A DNA stretch of 64,000 nucleotides from Lachnospiraceae bacterium (GCA_030526195.1 JAUNDG010000010.1:1-64000), one strand, 5' to 3'. Shown: positions 8,739-17,122, counted from the first letter of the stretch. Program-made: numbers and translations. The notes: generated by a model not told the origin, from the letters alone.

Positions 8739-9396
8739 TAAGAAACGTGGTTTTGCGGGCCGCGATGCCATTATGCTGCTCATCATCACATTGGCAGCCG
8801 GTCTGCTCCTTGGCTTCTTTAACGATCTGACAGCTGATACCATCGCCCAGAGAAAAGTGGACGATGAGACAGCGGCTTCGATCGCCGTCTGCCCCAGCGC
8901 CACTTCATTTGAGGAGTGGCCGGTGGAAGAATTCGGCAACTTTGAATTCAACGACGACGTGACGGGCGTCAAAGGCTCATTTTCTGATGGGAAAATGACT
9001 TTCGCCTCAGGCGCTTCCTGTGATATGACCAACTTCAAGCTGGGTCTTGGCAGCGACGGCCAGACCGCCGGTTTCGTGATCACGGTCGTGTCTCACGACG
9101 GCTACGGCGGCGATATTGAAATGATCATCGGTCTTGATGCTGATGCCGTGGTCAGCGGTGTGGAAATGCTGACCATTAACGAAAGTGCCGGCCTCGGGGC
9201 CAATGCTTCCAAGGAAGAGTTCAGAGACCAGTATGTGGGTCATGATGTGAAGTCTTATGCGGTGACCAAGATGGGCAAATCGGCTGAGTATGAGATCGAT
9301 GCCTTAAGTGGTGCCACCATCACATCAAAAGCTGTCACAGACGGTGTGAACACAGCAGTGGCAGCGGCCAGACAGATTGTGGAAGGAGAGAACTGA
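8728..9396 (+). CDS. rnfG: Rnf complex subunit RnfG (FMN-binding)
   Basis: 222 residues from ATG 8728 (GGGAGGGGAAG just upstream); an in-frame ATG at 8635 lies deep inside rnfD and is not used. One N-terminal membrane helix (AIMLLIITLAAGLLLGFF) anchors a periplasmic-side FMN-binding domain. The motif ALSGATITSKAVTDGVN near residue 195 is the flavinylation site, the Thr of SGATxTS being the expected FMN attachment residue. Made in the same translationally coupled run as rnfD and rnfE. Confidence 0.96.
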   Translation: MANDKKRGFAGRDAIMLLIITLAAGLLLGFFNDLTADTIAQRKVDDETAASIAVCPSATSFEEWPVEEFGNFEFNDDVTGVKGSFSDGKMTFASGASCDMTNFKLGLGSDGQTAGFVITVVSHDGYGGDIEMIIGLDADAVVSGVEMLTINESAGLGANASKEEFRDQYVGHDVKSYAVTKMGKSAEYEIDALSGATITSKAVTDGVNTAVAAARQIVEGEN

Positions 9397-9397
9397 T

Positions 9398-10105
9398 ATG
9401 AGCGGTTGTATTGAACGTCTTTATAACGGCCTTATTAAAGAGAATCCCACCTTCGTGCTGATGCTGGGTATGTGTCCCACACTGGCCACCACCACCTCCG
9501 CCATCAATGCTCTGGGCATGGGTCTGACGACTCTGGCGGTTCTGGCATTTTCTAATCTGGTGATCTCTATTCTGAGAAAGGCCATCCCGGACGGTGTCCG
9601 TATTCCGGCTTACATCGTCATCGTTGCCACTTTGGTAACCATCGTGCAGATGCTGCTGCAGGCGTATCTGCCGTCACTCAATAAGTCTCTGGGTATCTAC
9701 ATTCCGCTGATCGTTGTTAACTGCATCATCCTGGGCAGAGCGGAATCCTATGCTTCCCAGAACCCGCCGCATCTGTCATTCTTTGACGGTATCGGCATGG
9801 GCCTTGGTTTCACCATGGGCCTCACATCCATCGGTATCTTCCGTGAGCTGCTGGGCAGCGGCACCATTTTCAACTTCCGCATCATGCCCGCCGCTTTTGA
9901 ACCGGTGTCCATCTTTGTTATGGCTCCGGGTGCTTTCTTCGTGCTGGCTGCTCTGACAGCTGTGCTGAACAGACTCAAGGGCCTGCCGGAGGACGGCGTG
10001 AAGTCCGAGACCACCATCGGCTGCGGTGGCAGCTGCTCCACTTGTACGGACAGCCACTGCCTGGCCAACCATGACAAATTATTAGAAGAGGAGGGACAGG
10101 TATGA
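9398..10105 (+). CDS. rnfE: Rnf complex subunit RnfE
   Basis: 235 residues from ATG 9398, preceded by GGAAGGAGAG. It is a multi-helix membrane protein with the RnfE/NqrD signature: NPTFVLMLGMCPTLATTTSA near the start and later IPLIVVNCIILGRAESYA. It is paralogous to RnfA and forms with it the inner membrane core of the pump that carries a buried Fe-S centre. The C-terminal tail has CGGSCSTCTDSHC, a cysteine-rich extension beyond the membrane part. The stop overlaps the rnfA start (ATGA). Confidence 0.96.
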   Translation: MSGCIERLYNGLIKENPTFVLMLGMCPTLATTTSAINALGMGLTTLAVLAFSNLVISILRKAIPDGVRIPAYIVIVATLVTIVQMLLQAYLPSLNKSLGIYIPLIVVNCIILGRAESYASQNPPHLSFFDGIGMGLGFTMGLTSIGIFRELLGSGTIFNFRIMPAAFEPVSIFVMAPGAFFVLAALTAVLNRLKGLPEDGVKSETTIGCGGSCSTCTDSHCLANHDKLLEEEGQV

Positions 10106-10674
10106 AAGCATTGCTGCTCGTGGCCATTGGCGCCGCACTTGTCAATAACGTTGTTCTGAGCCAGTTCCTCGGTCTTTGCCCGTTCCTGGGTGTTTCCCGT
10201 AAGGTGGGAACGGCTGCCGGCATGGGGGCTGCGGTTATCTTCGTTATCACCCTGGCATCGGCTCTGACATGGCCGGTTTATCAGCTGCTGGCTATGGCCC
10301 ATATTGAATATCTTCAGACCATCGTGTTCATCCTGCTGATCGCCGCTCTGGTACAGCTGGTGGAAATGTTCCTGAAGAAGTTCAGCCCGGCACTTTATAA
10401 ATCGCTGGGTGTGTATCTGCCGCTGATCACCACCAACTGTGCGGTGCTTGGTGTGGCCATTAACAACATCGGCAAGAGCTACAACTTCATCACCAGCGTG
10501 GTGAACGGTGTGGGCACAGCTGTTGGTTTCACCCTTGCCATCGTGATCATGGCCGGTATCCGTGAACGGATCGAGTACAGCCCGATTCCCAGAGCCTTCC
10601 GCGGGTCACCCATCGTGCTGGTGTCCGCCGGTCTGATGGCTATGGCATTCTGCGGCTTTAGCGGCATCATTTAA
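10102..10674 (+). CDS. rnfA: Rnf complex subunit RnfA
   Basis: 190 residues, six predicted membrane helices. It shows the conserved NNVVLSQFLGLCPFLGVS near the N-terminus and IPRAFRGSPIVLVSAGLMAM near the C-terminus, both typical of RnfA/NqrE. Like RnfE it contributes cysteines for a membrane-embedded iron centre. Start ATG 10102 overlaps the rnfE stop and is preceded by GAGGAGGGACAGG, so coupled translation is likely. Confidence 0.96.
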   Translation: MKALLLVAIGAALVNNVVLSQFLGLCPFLGVSRKVGTAAGMGAAVIFVITLASALTWPVYQLLAMAHIEYLQTIVFILLIAALVQLVEMFLKKFSPALYKSLGVYLPLITTNCAVLGVAINNIGKSYNFITSVVNGVGTAVGFTLAIVIMAGIRERIEYSPIPRAFRGSPIVLVSAGLMAMAFCGFSGII

Positions 10675-10687
10675 TAAGGAGGCGCGT

Positions 10688-11479
10688 ATGAATTTGACAG
10701 CAATTTTAACGGCTGCGGCTTTCATCGGCGGCGTCGGTCTTATTATCGGTATTTTGCTGACCATCGCCGGCAAGGTGTTCTACGTAAAAGTAGACGAGAA
10801 GGTGGTGGCTGTGCGTAACTGTCTGCCCGGCAACAACTGCGGCGGCTGCGGTTTCCCCGGCTGTGACGGTCTGGCGGAAGCCATCGCCAAGGGCGAGGCT
10901 CCGGTTGACGGCTGCCCGGTGGGCGGCTCTCCGGTGGCAGGAGCCATCAGCGACATCATGGGTGTGGCGGCTCCCTCCGGCGAAAGAATGGTGGCTTTCG
11001 TGAAGTGCTCCGGTACTTGCGACAAGACAAGCTTCCAGTATCACTACTATGGCAATATGGACTGCTGGCAGATGCTGGTGGCCACAGGCTCCGGCGAAAA
11101 GGGCTGCCAGTACGGCTGCATGGGCTATGGCTCATGTGTGGCGGTTTGTCCCTTCGATGCGATCCGTATCCAGAACGGCCGTGCCGCCGTGGATCCGGAC
11201 AAGTGCAAGGCCTGCGGCAAGTGTCTCAACAACTGTCCGCGGCACCTCATCGAACTGGTGCCGGTATCCGCTCAGTACAGAGTCAGATGCAGCTCTCATG
11301 ACAAGGGCAAGGCCGTCAAGGCGGTCTGCCGTGCCGGCTGTATCGGCTGCGGTCTTTGCGCTAAGAATTGTGAGCAGAGCGCCATCACCCTGACAGACAA
11401 CCTGGCTTACATCAACCAGGAACTGTGCATCGGCTGCGGCAAGTGCGCCGAGAAGTGCCCGGTGAAGATTATTGGGTAA
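10688..11479 (+). CDS. rnfB: Rnf complex subunit RnfB (polyferredoxin)
   Basis: 263 residues. An N-terminal membrane anchor (AILTAAAFIGGVGLIIGILL) is followed by the four-Cys domain NNCGGCGFPGCDGLAEAI. Several ferredoxin-type motifs follow: CMGYGSCVAVCP, CKACGKCLNNCP, CIGCGLCAKNC and CIGCGKCAEKCP. RnfB is the entry point for electrons from reduced ferredoxin. It is last in the operon, as is common in clostridia, and a strong terminator lies about 95 bp downstream (11574). GC-rich start context with AAGGAGGCGCGT upstream. Confidence 0.97.
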   Translation: MNLTAILTAAAFIGGVGLIIGILLTIAGKVFYVKVDEKVVAVRNCLPGNNCGGCGFPGCDGLAEAIAKGEAPVDGCPVGGSPVAGAISDIMGVAAPSGERMVAFVKCSGTCDKTSFQYHYYGNMDCWQMLVATGSGEKGCQYGCMGYGSCVAVCPFDAIRIQNGRAAVDPDKCKACGKCLNNCPRHLIELVPVSAQYRVRCSSHDKGKAVKAVCRAGCIGCGLCAKNCEQSAITLTDNLAYINQELCIGCGKCAEKCPVKIIG

Positions 11480-11573
11480 GGCTTTGGGCCAAGACCGATC
11501 GGCTTGCTGGTTCATGCTCAAGTGTTTTTGCGCAACTGGTCTTGCTCACTTATATTTGATTTATGATGATTTG

Positions 11574-11601
11574 AAAATCGGCCCCGCGGGGCCGATTTTT
11601 T
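11574..11601 (+). terminator. Terminator of the rnf operon
   Basis: AAATCGGCCCCG and CGGGGCCGATTT form a perfect palindrome (11575-11598) with flanking A and T runs ending at 11601. The strong GC stem makes it a clear intrinsic terminator, possibly working in both directions. Confidence 0.9.
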
Positions 11602-11626
11602 GTGCCTGCGCATCGCATGATGATGG

Positions 11627-12140
11627 CGAATCTTTCGGCCCGCGTGCGCGGGCACCGGTGGGCATGAAAAAAAGCAAGATAGGTGCTGTGAAGGCGTGAA
11701 AGGCGCTAGCGAATCTTTCGGCCCGCGTGCGCGTGCACCGGTGAGCGTGAAAAAAAGCAAGATAGGTGCTGTTGAGGGCGTGAGAGGCGATGGTGAGTCG
11801 CCCGGCCCGCATGCGCGGGCACCGGTGGGCGTGAAAAAAAGCAAGATAGGTGCTGTGAAGGCGTGAAAGGCGCTGGCGAATCTTTCGGCCCGCGTGCGCG
11901 GGCACCGGTGGGCGAGCAAAAGAGCAAGATAGGTGCTGTTGAGGGCGTGAGAGGCGATGGTGAGTCGCCCGGCCCGCATGCGCGGGCACCGGTGGGCGTG
12001 AAAAAAAGCAAGATAGGTGCTGTGAAGGCGTGAAAGGCGCTGGCGAATCTTTCGGCCCGCGTGCGCGGGCACCGGTGGGCGAGAAAAAAAGCAAGATAGG
12101 TGCTGTTGAGGTCCGAGAAACGCTGACGAGTCGCCCGATG
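11627..12140. repeat. Tandem repeat, six units of alternating 83 and 84 bp
   Basis: The marker GCAAGATAGG recurs at 11674, 11757, 11841, 11924, 12008 and 12091, giving spacings of 83, 84, 83, 84 and 83 bp. Each unit has a GC palindrome (CCCGCGTGCGCGGG or CCCGCATGCGCGGG), then CACCGGTG, an A-tract and the marker. Two unit versions alternate from unit two onward, so there is also a higher-order period of 167 bp. No credible gene covers it: the long reverse-strand frames are just translations of the repeat. Confidence 0.9.
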
Positions 12141-12296
12141 ACACCGGGGCCCTCACAAATGAAGCTTCAGAGGTGTAGATTTGGCCACTGAAAAAAAGCG
12201 TCGACCCTGCTGGGGGCGTCGAAAGCAAGAATGCGGTGTCATTTTCAAGCGTAAAGGTCTTCAAAGAGCACCTCTACATGGTGGTAGAAACAATAT
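12141..12296. other. Non-coding stretch after the tandem repeat
   Basis: No credible frame with ribosome site. It contains one GCGGTGTC word near 12234 that recurs in the terminator at 12297, and CACCTC/GAGGTG segments able to pair at distance. It might be the body of a small RNA ending at 12318, but nothing identifies a class. Confidence 0.25.
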
Positions 12297-12318
12297 GCGG
12301 TGTCCGACACCGCTTTTT
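12297..12318 (+). terminator. Intrinsic terminator of an unassigned transcript
   Basis: GCGGTGT (12297-12303), a CCG loop and ACACCGC (12307-12313) are followed by five T. No coding gene precedes it on this strand, so it may end a small RNA or rnf read-through. Confidence 0.6.
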
Positions 12319-12387
12319 CCTCTTAAAAAGTACACTGCTGGAGTGCAAAAATCGAGTCTGTCAGTGCTGGGAGACTTTTTTGGCGGG

Positions 12388-12480
12388 GGAAGTTCCCTGA
12401 TGGAGGGCAAGAATGGGTCATATCCAGGAAACCGGCGGCGCTCTGGCGGCGGAAGTTCCCTGATGGAGGGCAAGAATGGG
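12388..12480. repeat. 30-bp direct repeat, two copies
   Basis: The same 30-bp word, starting GGAAGTTCCCTGATGG and ending CAAGAATGGG, occurs at 12388-12417 and 12451-12480 with a 63-bp period. The intervening part is partly GC-rich and similar (GGCGG). No gene is seen. Confidence 0.8.
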
Positions 12481-12498
12481 CGATTTCTGGGAAGATGA

Positions 12499-12528
12499 CA
12501 AAAAAGAGCCGACCCGGGACGGGTCGGC
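12499..12528 (-). terminator. Terminator of apbE (reverse strand)
   Basis: GCCGACCCG (12508-12516), loop GGA and CGGGTCGGC (12520-12528) form a perfect 9-bp stem. The A-run at 12500-12505 is a T-run on the reverse strand, placing the terminator about 70 bp after the apbE stop. Confidence 0.85.
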
Positions 12529-12599
12529 GAAGGCATGATTCTATGAATAAGCAAGCTTAGGCTCTTGCAGGTAACTATTTCAGGGACTTACGTAGGGAC

Positions 12600-13643
12600 T
12601 TATTTGACGAACGCACCGGCACCGTCGCTTTCGACGGTGGTGCCATCATCAAGAATCCAGATGGCTTCGATGTCGGGCAGGGTTTCGAGGATCGCTTGGC
12701 CATTTTCGGGGCCGAGGGCGAAGAGGATGGTGCTGAGGGCATCACCGTCAGCGCTGCTGCGAGAAAGCACGGTGCAGGAAGCCACCCCATTTTCGATGGG
12801 ATAACCGGTGGCGGTGTCCAGAATGTGGTGGTAGAGCCGGCCATTTTCCTCGAAACTCCGCTCGTAGGTGCCTGAGGTGACCACCGATCCGTCGCGCACC
12901 GAGAGGCCAAAGGCCGCATCGCCCTCGCGGCCGGTCGGATCCTGCACGCCGATGACATAAGCCTCGCCGTCCGGCTTGGACCCCAGGGTGAGGATGTTGC
13001 CGCCGAGATTGATGTAGCCGGAAGTCTGGCCATTTTCCTTAAGAAATGCCTTGAGCTGATCGGCGATGTAGCCCTTGGCGATGCCGCCAAGATCGATGCA
13101 GGCAGTGTCATTTTCGAAAATGAGTGTCGTGCCGTCCAGCGCGATCTGGCGGTAGTCCACAGCGGAAAGCGCCTCGGAAATAGCATTCTCGGAAGGGACG
13201 CGGGGGTTGTCCGCCGTGAAATCCCAGAGGGTGGACAGAGGCGCGATGGTGATGTCGAAAACACCGTCGGAGAGCTCGCAAAAATGGAGGGCTTTCGCCA
13301 GAATGTCAGCGGTCTCGGGGGACACCGTCATGCTTTTGGTGCCGGGGGCGCGATGATTGATGGCGTAGATTTCGCTGTCTTCGCTGCGGCAGTTCCAAAG
13401 GGTGTCGTACCCGCGGCAAAGGGCCATGCACTCATCAAGGAGCGCCTTGAGGCCCGCTTCCTCGTCGGGTGTGCCGTAGAGCGTCACGGAAATGATGGTG
13501 TCGAAGCACAGGTCCGTGGCGGATATTTTGTCGATTTTCGCGTGGCCGCAGCCGGTGAGATTCATAAGAGCGGTCAGGCACAAAAAGAGAGCACATATCC
13601 CGGTGAGGACTGTGGTACAATGGGAACGGATTTTGTTATTCAT
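12600..13643 (-). CDS. apbE: FAD:protein FMN transferase ApbE (lipoprotein)
   Basis: About 347 residues from the chosen start. A lipoprotein signal (hydrophobic GICALFLCLTALMNLTGC) puts the lipidated Cys near residue 32. The ApbE fold follows: FDTIISVTLYG, GGIAKGYIADQLKAFL, GGNILTLGSKPDGEAYVIG and DALSTILFALG, with the Mg/FAD site residues in the last segment. ApbE moves FMN from FAD to a threonine in targets such as RnfG and RnfD, and acts outside the membrane. The frame could start nine codons earlier at 13670; the inner ATG gives the better signal peptide, but neither has a strong ribosome site. It lies opposite in direction to the NusG-II/Gx pair, and all three genes commonly accompany rnf. 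Confidence 0.93.
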   Translation of the reverse strand: MNNKIRSHCTTVLTGICALFLCLTALMNLTGCGHAKIDKISATDLCFDTIISVTLYGTPDEEAGLKALLDECMALCRGYDTLWNCRSEDSEIYAINHRAPGTKSMTVSPETADILAKALHFCELSDGVFDITIAPLSTLWDFTADNPRVPSENAISEALSAVDYRQIALDGTTLIFENDTACIDLGGIAKGYIADQLKAFLKENGQTSGYINLGGNILTLGSKPDGEAYVIGVQDPTGREGDAAFGLSVRDGSVVTSGTYERSFEENGRLYHHILDTATGYPIENGVASCTVLSRSSADGDALSTILFALGPENGQAILETLPDIEAIWILDDGTTVESDGAGAFVK

Positions 13644-13819
13644 AAGTTTGATAGAATCTGGAACAATCATGTTTCTCTCAGATGGTTTGTGGATGGTGTG
13701 TATACGCGCGATCCTATACCGAGTCGTTGTGGTTAGGGCGCGACGGCGACATCAACATTTTCGCACAAGAAGGGCTTCGGCTCAACGGGAGAAGGTCATG
13801 ATACAGAGGTTTTGTTGAT

Positions 13820-14212
13820 ATGACACAAGAAGACAAGTTATTTAAACTTAGACGGGCGGATCTGGTGGTCGGCGCCGTTATTCTGGCAGCGGCCCTGGTG
13901 CTGTTCCTGGTGTTTCGGATTGCCGCACCGGAGGGCGGTGTGGTAACCGTGACCGTCCGCGGTGAGGTGATGGGGACGTATCATCTGGATGAACCGCTGG
14001 AGGTAGATATTGTGACAGATGGGGGTGATGTAAACCACCTCTCCATCAACGGCGGCAAAGCCACGGTGACGGATGCGGATTGCCCGGACAAGTTGTGTGT
14101 GCATCAGCCCTCAATCAGTCGGAAAGGCGAAATGATCGTGTGCCTGCCTCATGGTCTCGTGATCGAGATCACAGAAGGTCGGTCAGGATCCTTCGATGCG
14201 GTGGCTTCATGA
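13820..14212 (+). CDS. NusG domain II-containing membrane-anchored protein
   Basis: 130 residues. After a short basic N-terminus there is one membrane helix (DLVVGAVILAAALVLFLVF) and a small extracytoplasmic beta domain. That domain contains DCPDKLCVHQPSISRKGEMIVCLPHG, split here by its two conserved cysteines as in the NusG_II (PF07009) family. The family is regularly encoded with a Gx transporter, ApbE and Rnf in Firmicutes, and its job is not established. Its stop overlaps the next start (ATGA), indicating coupled translation. Confidence 0.85.
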   Translation: MTQEDKLFKLRRADLVVGAVILAAALVLFLVFRIAAPEGGVVTVTVRGEVMGTYHLDEPLEVDIVTDGGDVNHLSINGGKATVTDADCPDKLCVHQPSISRKGEMIVCLPHGLVIEITEGRSGSFDAVAS

Positions 14213-14709
14213 ATCGGAAAACACATCAACTGGCATTGATGGGCCTGCTCATCGCGTTGGCCTTTATCTTAAGCTATATTGAAAGCCTTATCCCGGTGCC
14301 ATTTTTTGTGCCGGGGATGAAGCTGGGGCTGGCGAACCTTATGGTGGTGACAGCCCTGTATTTGCTGGACATCAAAGCGGCCTGCGTTATTTCATTGGTG
14401 CGGATGCTGCTGATTGCTTTTACATTTGGGAATCTTTTCAGTCTGATGTATTCCCTGACGGGCGGTGTGCTCAGCCTTCTGGTGATGGGGCTTGCCAAAC
14501 GGAGTGATCGGTTTTCCTGTTTTGCCGTCAGTGCGCTGGGTGGCGTGGCCTTCAATATTGGTCAGCTTATTACGGCTATCCTGGTGGCGGAGAATACAGC
14601 TATCGTGTATTACCTCCCGGTGCTCTTGGTGACCGGGTGCGTGGCAGGGCTTGCTATTGGGCTTCTGGGTGGCATGATTATTGCACGGATACGGCATATT
14701 GTGAGATGA
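14209..14709 (+). CDS. Gx transporter family protein (heptaprenyl diphosphate synthase component I-like)
   Basis: 166 residues from ATG 14209, which overlaps the preceding stop; the longer frame from 14080 overlaps the NusG-II gene and is not used. It is a membrane protein with about five helices and the family-typical ESLIPVPFFVPGMKLGLANL near residue 25 and a small-residue helix TGGVLSLLVMGLAKR. PF07456 members are often annotated as heptaprenyl diphosphate synthase component I, but their sequence looks like that of an ECF-type S component, so a small-molecule transport role is plausible. Together with NusG-II and ApbE it forms a Rnf-associated flavin-linked set. Confidence 0.85.
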   Translation: MNRKTHQLALMGLLIALAFILSYIESLIPVPFFVPGMKLGLANLMVVTALYLLDIKAACVISLVRMLLIAFTFGNLFSLMYSLTGGVLSLLVMGLAKRSDRFSCFAVSALGGVAFNIGQLITAILVAENTAIVYYLPVLLVTGCVAGLAIGLLGGMIIARIRHIVR

Positions 14710-14714
14710 ATTGA

Positions 14715-14759
14715 ATCGGGCATCGGAATCTCCTTAGATGGAGAACTCCGATGCCCGAT
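14715..14759. terminator. Bidirectional terminator between convergent genes
   Basis: ATCGGGCATCGGA (14715-14727) pairs with TCCGATGCCCGAT (14747-14759), a perfect 13-bp stem extended inward by TCTCC/GGAGA-like pairing. It sits between convergent genes; the T content on either side is modest. Confidence 0.7.
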
Positions 14760-14782
14760 ATTTGTTAAATTAGAAATATAAT

Positions 14783-14878
14783 GCATCGAGAATCATTGCG
14801 ATTCTCGAACCCGATGCCGCCGAATTTTTAAGCCGATATTTTGGCATCGGAACAGGGCTTCAGCCCGGATTCCGATGC
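14783..14878. repeat. Two further hairpins bounded by GCATCGG/CCGATGC
   Basis: GCATCG (14783) with CGATGC (ending 14817) encloses an inner GAGAATC/GATTCTC stem. GCATCGGAA (14844-14852) pairs with TTCCGATGC (14870-14878) and encloses GGGCT/AGCCC. Together with the preceding hairpin, three structures share the same outer arms. Confidence 0.7.
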
Positions 14879-14886
14879 ATGAAAAT

Positions 14887-15765
14887 TCAAAAGAATGTCA
14901 TGGTAAATGAAAAACTGCGGGCATCGCCGGGTTTGAGCATGATCATCCCGGCTTTATGCTCGAACACGCCGTCATCGGCGGTGGTGGAGCTGTGGCCCAG
15001 CCAGGGTTCCAGGGCCACGAAGGGGGCGTCGCCCTTGGCGGACCAGACCCCGAGATAAGGCATTTCCTCAAAATCCATGGTGATGCCGTGGGAAGACTTG
15101 TCGCTCATGAGGGTGACGGAGAACTTCGGCACGTTAGACAGGCACAGCGCATCATTTTCGAAAAGCGCGTGGGAGAGGGGGAGCCGGTCGCTGTTATCCA
15201 GGACCCGCACCGTCTCATCGGCTTTGAAAATGCCATTTTCGTCAAGACGCATGGTATCGGCGGTCATGGGACTTTTGAATTTGAGATAGTAATCCGAAAA
15301 ATCGCAGTCATCGCCACCCAGCGGCAGGTTGAAAGCCGGGTGACCGCCCAGCACAAAGGGCAGATCCACATCGCCGGTATTTTCCACATAAAAACGGGTT
15401 TCGATGGCATTGCCGCTGATGATGATGTACTTGACCAGCAGGCGGAAATCGTAGGGATAGGCCGCCTTGGACTCCTCGTCCGCCACAAATTCATAGGTAT
15501 CGGAAATGGGTGTCTTCTCGTACAGCCGGAAATCCCGTTTCTGCACGATGCCGTGGCGCCCCATGCGGCACGGACCGGCCGCGGCCATCAGCTCACCGCC
15601 GGGCAGCGCCCCCACGATGGGAAAGAGGATCGGCGCCTGGCCGGCCCAGTAAGTCGGATCCCCCTGCCACAGATATTCATGATCGTTGAAAATGACACTG
15701 ACCAGCTCGCCGCCGTGGTTGTCGGTGACCATTTTCAGTCGGTTAAAAGACGTTTTCGTTCTCAT
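14887..15765 (-). CDS. Aldose 1-epimerase family protein
   Basis: About 292 residues. The protein has the galactose mutarotase-like beta-sandwich motifs of the LacX/YihR-type subgroup: GGELVSVIFNDHEYLWQGDP near the start, PILFPIVGAL, MGRHGIVQKRDF with the conserved His, and PFVLGGHPAFNLPL with the catalytic-type His around residue 165. Such enzymes interconvert sugar anomers. Start ATG 15765 follows GCGAGG at a spacing of 8; the open frame continues 19 codons further but without a ribosome site. It is a single gene convergent with the Gx transporter gene. Specific sugar unknown. Confidence 0.85.
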   Translation of the reverse strand: MRTKTSFNRLKMVTDNHGGELVSVIFNDHEYLWQGDPTYWAGQAPILFPIVGALPGGELMAAAGPCRMGRHGIVQKRDFRLYEKTPISDTYEFVADEESKAAYPYDFRLLVKYIIISGNAIETRFYVENTGDVDLPFVLGGHPAFNLPLGGDDCDFSDYYLKFKSPMTADTMRLDENGIFKADETVRVLDNSDRLPLSHALFENDALCLSNVPKFSVTLMSDKSSHGITMDFEEMPYLGVWSAKGDAPFVALEPWLGHSSTTADDGVFEHKAGMIMLKPGDARSFSFTMTFF

Positions 15766-15860
15766 AGATCGAGCCTCGCAACAATGGATTATTCTCGAAA
15801 ATGGGCCATCAAAGCCCACCACCTCATGCTATCAAAAGACAGCCCATTCAGCAAATCATT

Positions 15861-15890
15861 TTTCCGTCAAAAGCCATTTTGTGGTATGAT
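15861..15890 (+). promoter_or_regulatory. Possible promoter of the AICAR transformylase gene
   Basis: TTTCCG (15861-15866), an 18-bp spacer and TATGAT (15885-15890) lie about 40 bp before the start codon. The -35 match is weak. Confidence 0.4.
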
Positions 15891-15927
15891 AAAACAGTCT
15901 ATTTATATGTGCAAGGAGAAGAAAAAT

Positions 15928-17115
15928 ATGAACGCATACGAATTAAAATACGGCTGCAACCCGAACCAGACACCGGCCCGCATTTATATGGAAAATGGAG
16001 CTGAGCTGCCGGTGAAGATCTTAAACGGCCGTCCCGGATATATCAATTTCTTAGATGCTCTGAATGCCTGGCAGCTGGTGAGCGAGCTCAAAGCCGCCAC
16101 CGGTGAGGCAGCCGCCGCATCATTTAAGCACGTGTCCCCCACATCCGCCGCTCTGGGGCGCCCCATGTCCGAGGCTCTGAAGAAATCCTGCTTCGTGGAC
16201 GACATCCCCGGCCTTGACGACAGCCCCCTGGCGCTGGCTTATGCCCGGGCCCGCGGCACAGACCGCATGTCCTCCTTCGGTGATTTTGCGGCTCTGTCCG
16301 ATGTGTGCGACGAGACCACAGCCCGCATCCTGTCCCGTGAGGTATCCGACGGCGTCATCGCCCCGGGTTATACACCGGAGGCCTTCAAGATCCTGTCAGC
16401 CAAGAAGGGCGGGAAGTATAACATTATTGAAATGGATCCGTCTTACAAACCGGCTCCGCTGGAACACAAGACGGTATTCGGCATCACCTTCGAGCAGGGC
16501 AGAAATGAGCTGGCCATCACACCGGAAACCTTTGCCAATGTGGTGACAGAGAATAAGGCCCTCACCGACGAGGTGATCCGGGATATGATCGTGTCCCTCA
16601 TCACCCTGAAATACACCCAGTCCAATTCCGTGTGCTTTGCCATCGACGGCCAGACCATCGGTGTGGGGGCCGGTCAGCAGTCCCGTATTCACTGCACACG
16701 CCTGGCCGCTTCCAAGGCTGATCTGTGGTGGCTCCGTCAGAGCGACAAGGTGCTGAACCTTGAATTTGCCGACGGCCTGAAGCGCCCGGACAAGAATAAC
16801 GTGATCGACCTGTATCTGTCCGCCGATGATGACGAAGTGCTGGCTGAAGGCAAATGGCAGCAGTATTTCAAAACACGGCCGGAACGCTTCACAGAAGAAG
16901 AAAAGAAGGCTTACCTGGCCGCTCATGCCACCGGTGTGACCCTGGGCTCCGATGCCTTCTTCCCCTTCTCCGATAACATTGAGCGCGGTGCAGCCAGCGG
17001 CGTGTCCTACGTGGTACAGCCCGGCGGCTCCTTAAGAGACGACGTGGTTATCGACGCCTGCAATGCCCACAACATGGTGATGTGCTTCACAGGCATCCGT
17101 CTGTTCCACCATTAA
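15928..17115 (+). CDS. Stand-alone AICAR transformylase (phosphoribosylaminoimidazolecarboxamide formyltransferase)
   Basis: 395 residues from ATG 15928 (AAGGAGAA upstream); the frame stays open far upstream across the epimerase gene by chance. It corresponds only to the C-terminal transformylase domain of PurH: LKYGCNPNQTPARIY at the start, then FKHVSPTSAALG with the catalytic-type KH pair, and IGVGAGQQSRIHCTRLA. The IMP cyclohydrolase (MGS-like) half is absent. Clostridia often have this split form, with the last purine step supplied by a separate gene. It formylates AICAR with 10-formyl-tetrahydrofolate in the penultimate step of IMP synthesis, in the cytoplasm. RluA follows after 7 bp. 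Confidence 0.92.
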   Translation: MNAYELKYGCNPNQTPARIYMENGAELPVKILNGRPGYINFLDALNAWQLVSELKAATGEAAAASFKHVSPTSAALGRPMSEALKKSCFVDDIPGLDDSPLALAYARARGTDRMSSFGDFAALSDVCDETTARILSREVSDGVIAPGYTPEAFKILSAKKGGKYNIIEMDPSYKPAPLEHKTVFGITFEQGRNELAITPETFANVVTENKALTDEVIRDMIVSLITLKYTQSNSVCFAIDGQTIGVGAGQQSRIHCTRLAASKADLWWLRQSDKVLNLEFADGLKRPDKNNVIDLYLSADDDEVLAEGKWQQYFKTRPERFTEEEKKAYLAAHATGVTLGSDAFFPFSDNIERGAASGVSYVVQPGGSLRDDVVIDACNAHNMVMCFTGIRLFHH

Positions 17116-17122
17116 TAATGAC

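Noticed and set aside
11627..12140. CRISPR array
   Set aside because: Units are contiguous and near identical over their full length, with no variable spacers and no cas genes nearby.
11518..12264. Long reverse-strand open frames with repeated residues over the tandem repeat (248 and 177 codons)
   Set aside because: They are just translations of the 83/84-bp DNA repeat, have no ribosome site and shift freely between frames.
14956..15927. Forward frame open from 14956 in front of the AICAR transformylase
   Set aside because: It overlaps the whole epimerase gene on the other strand and has no ribosome site; the start at 15928 matches the family.
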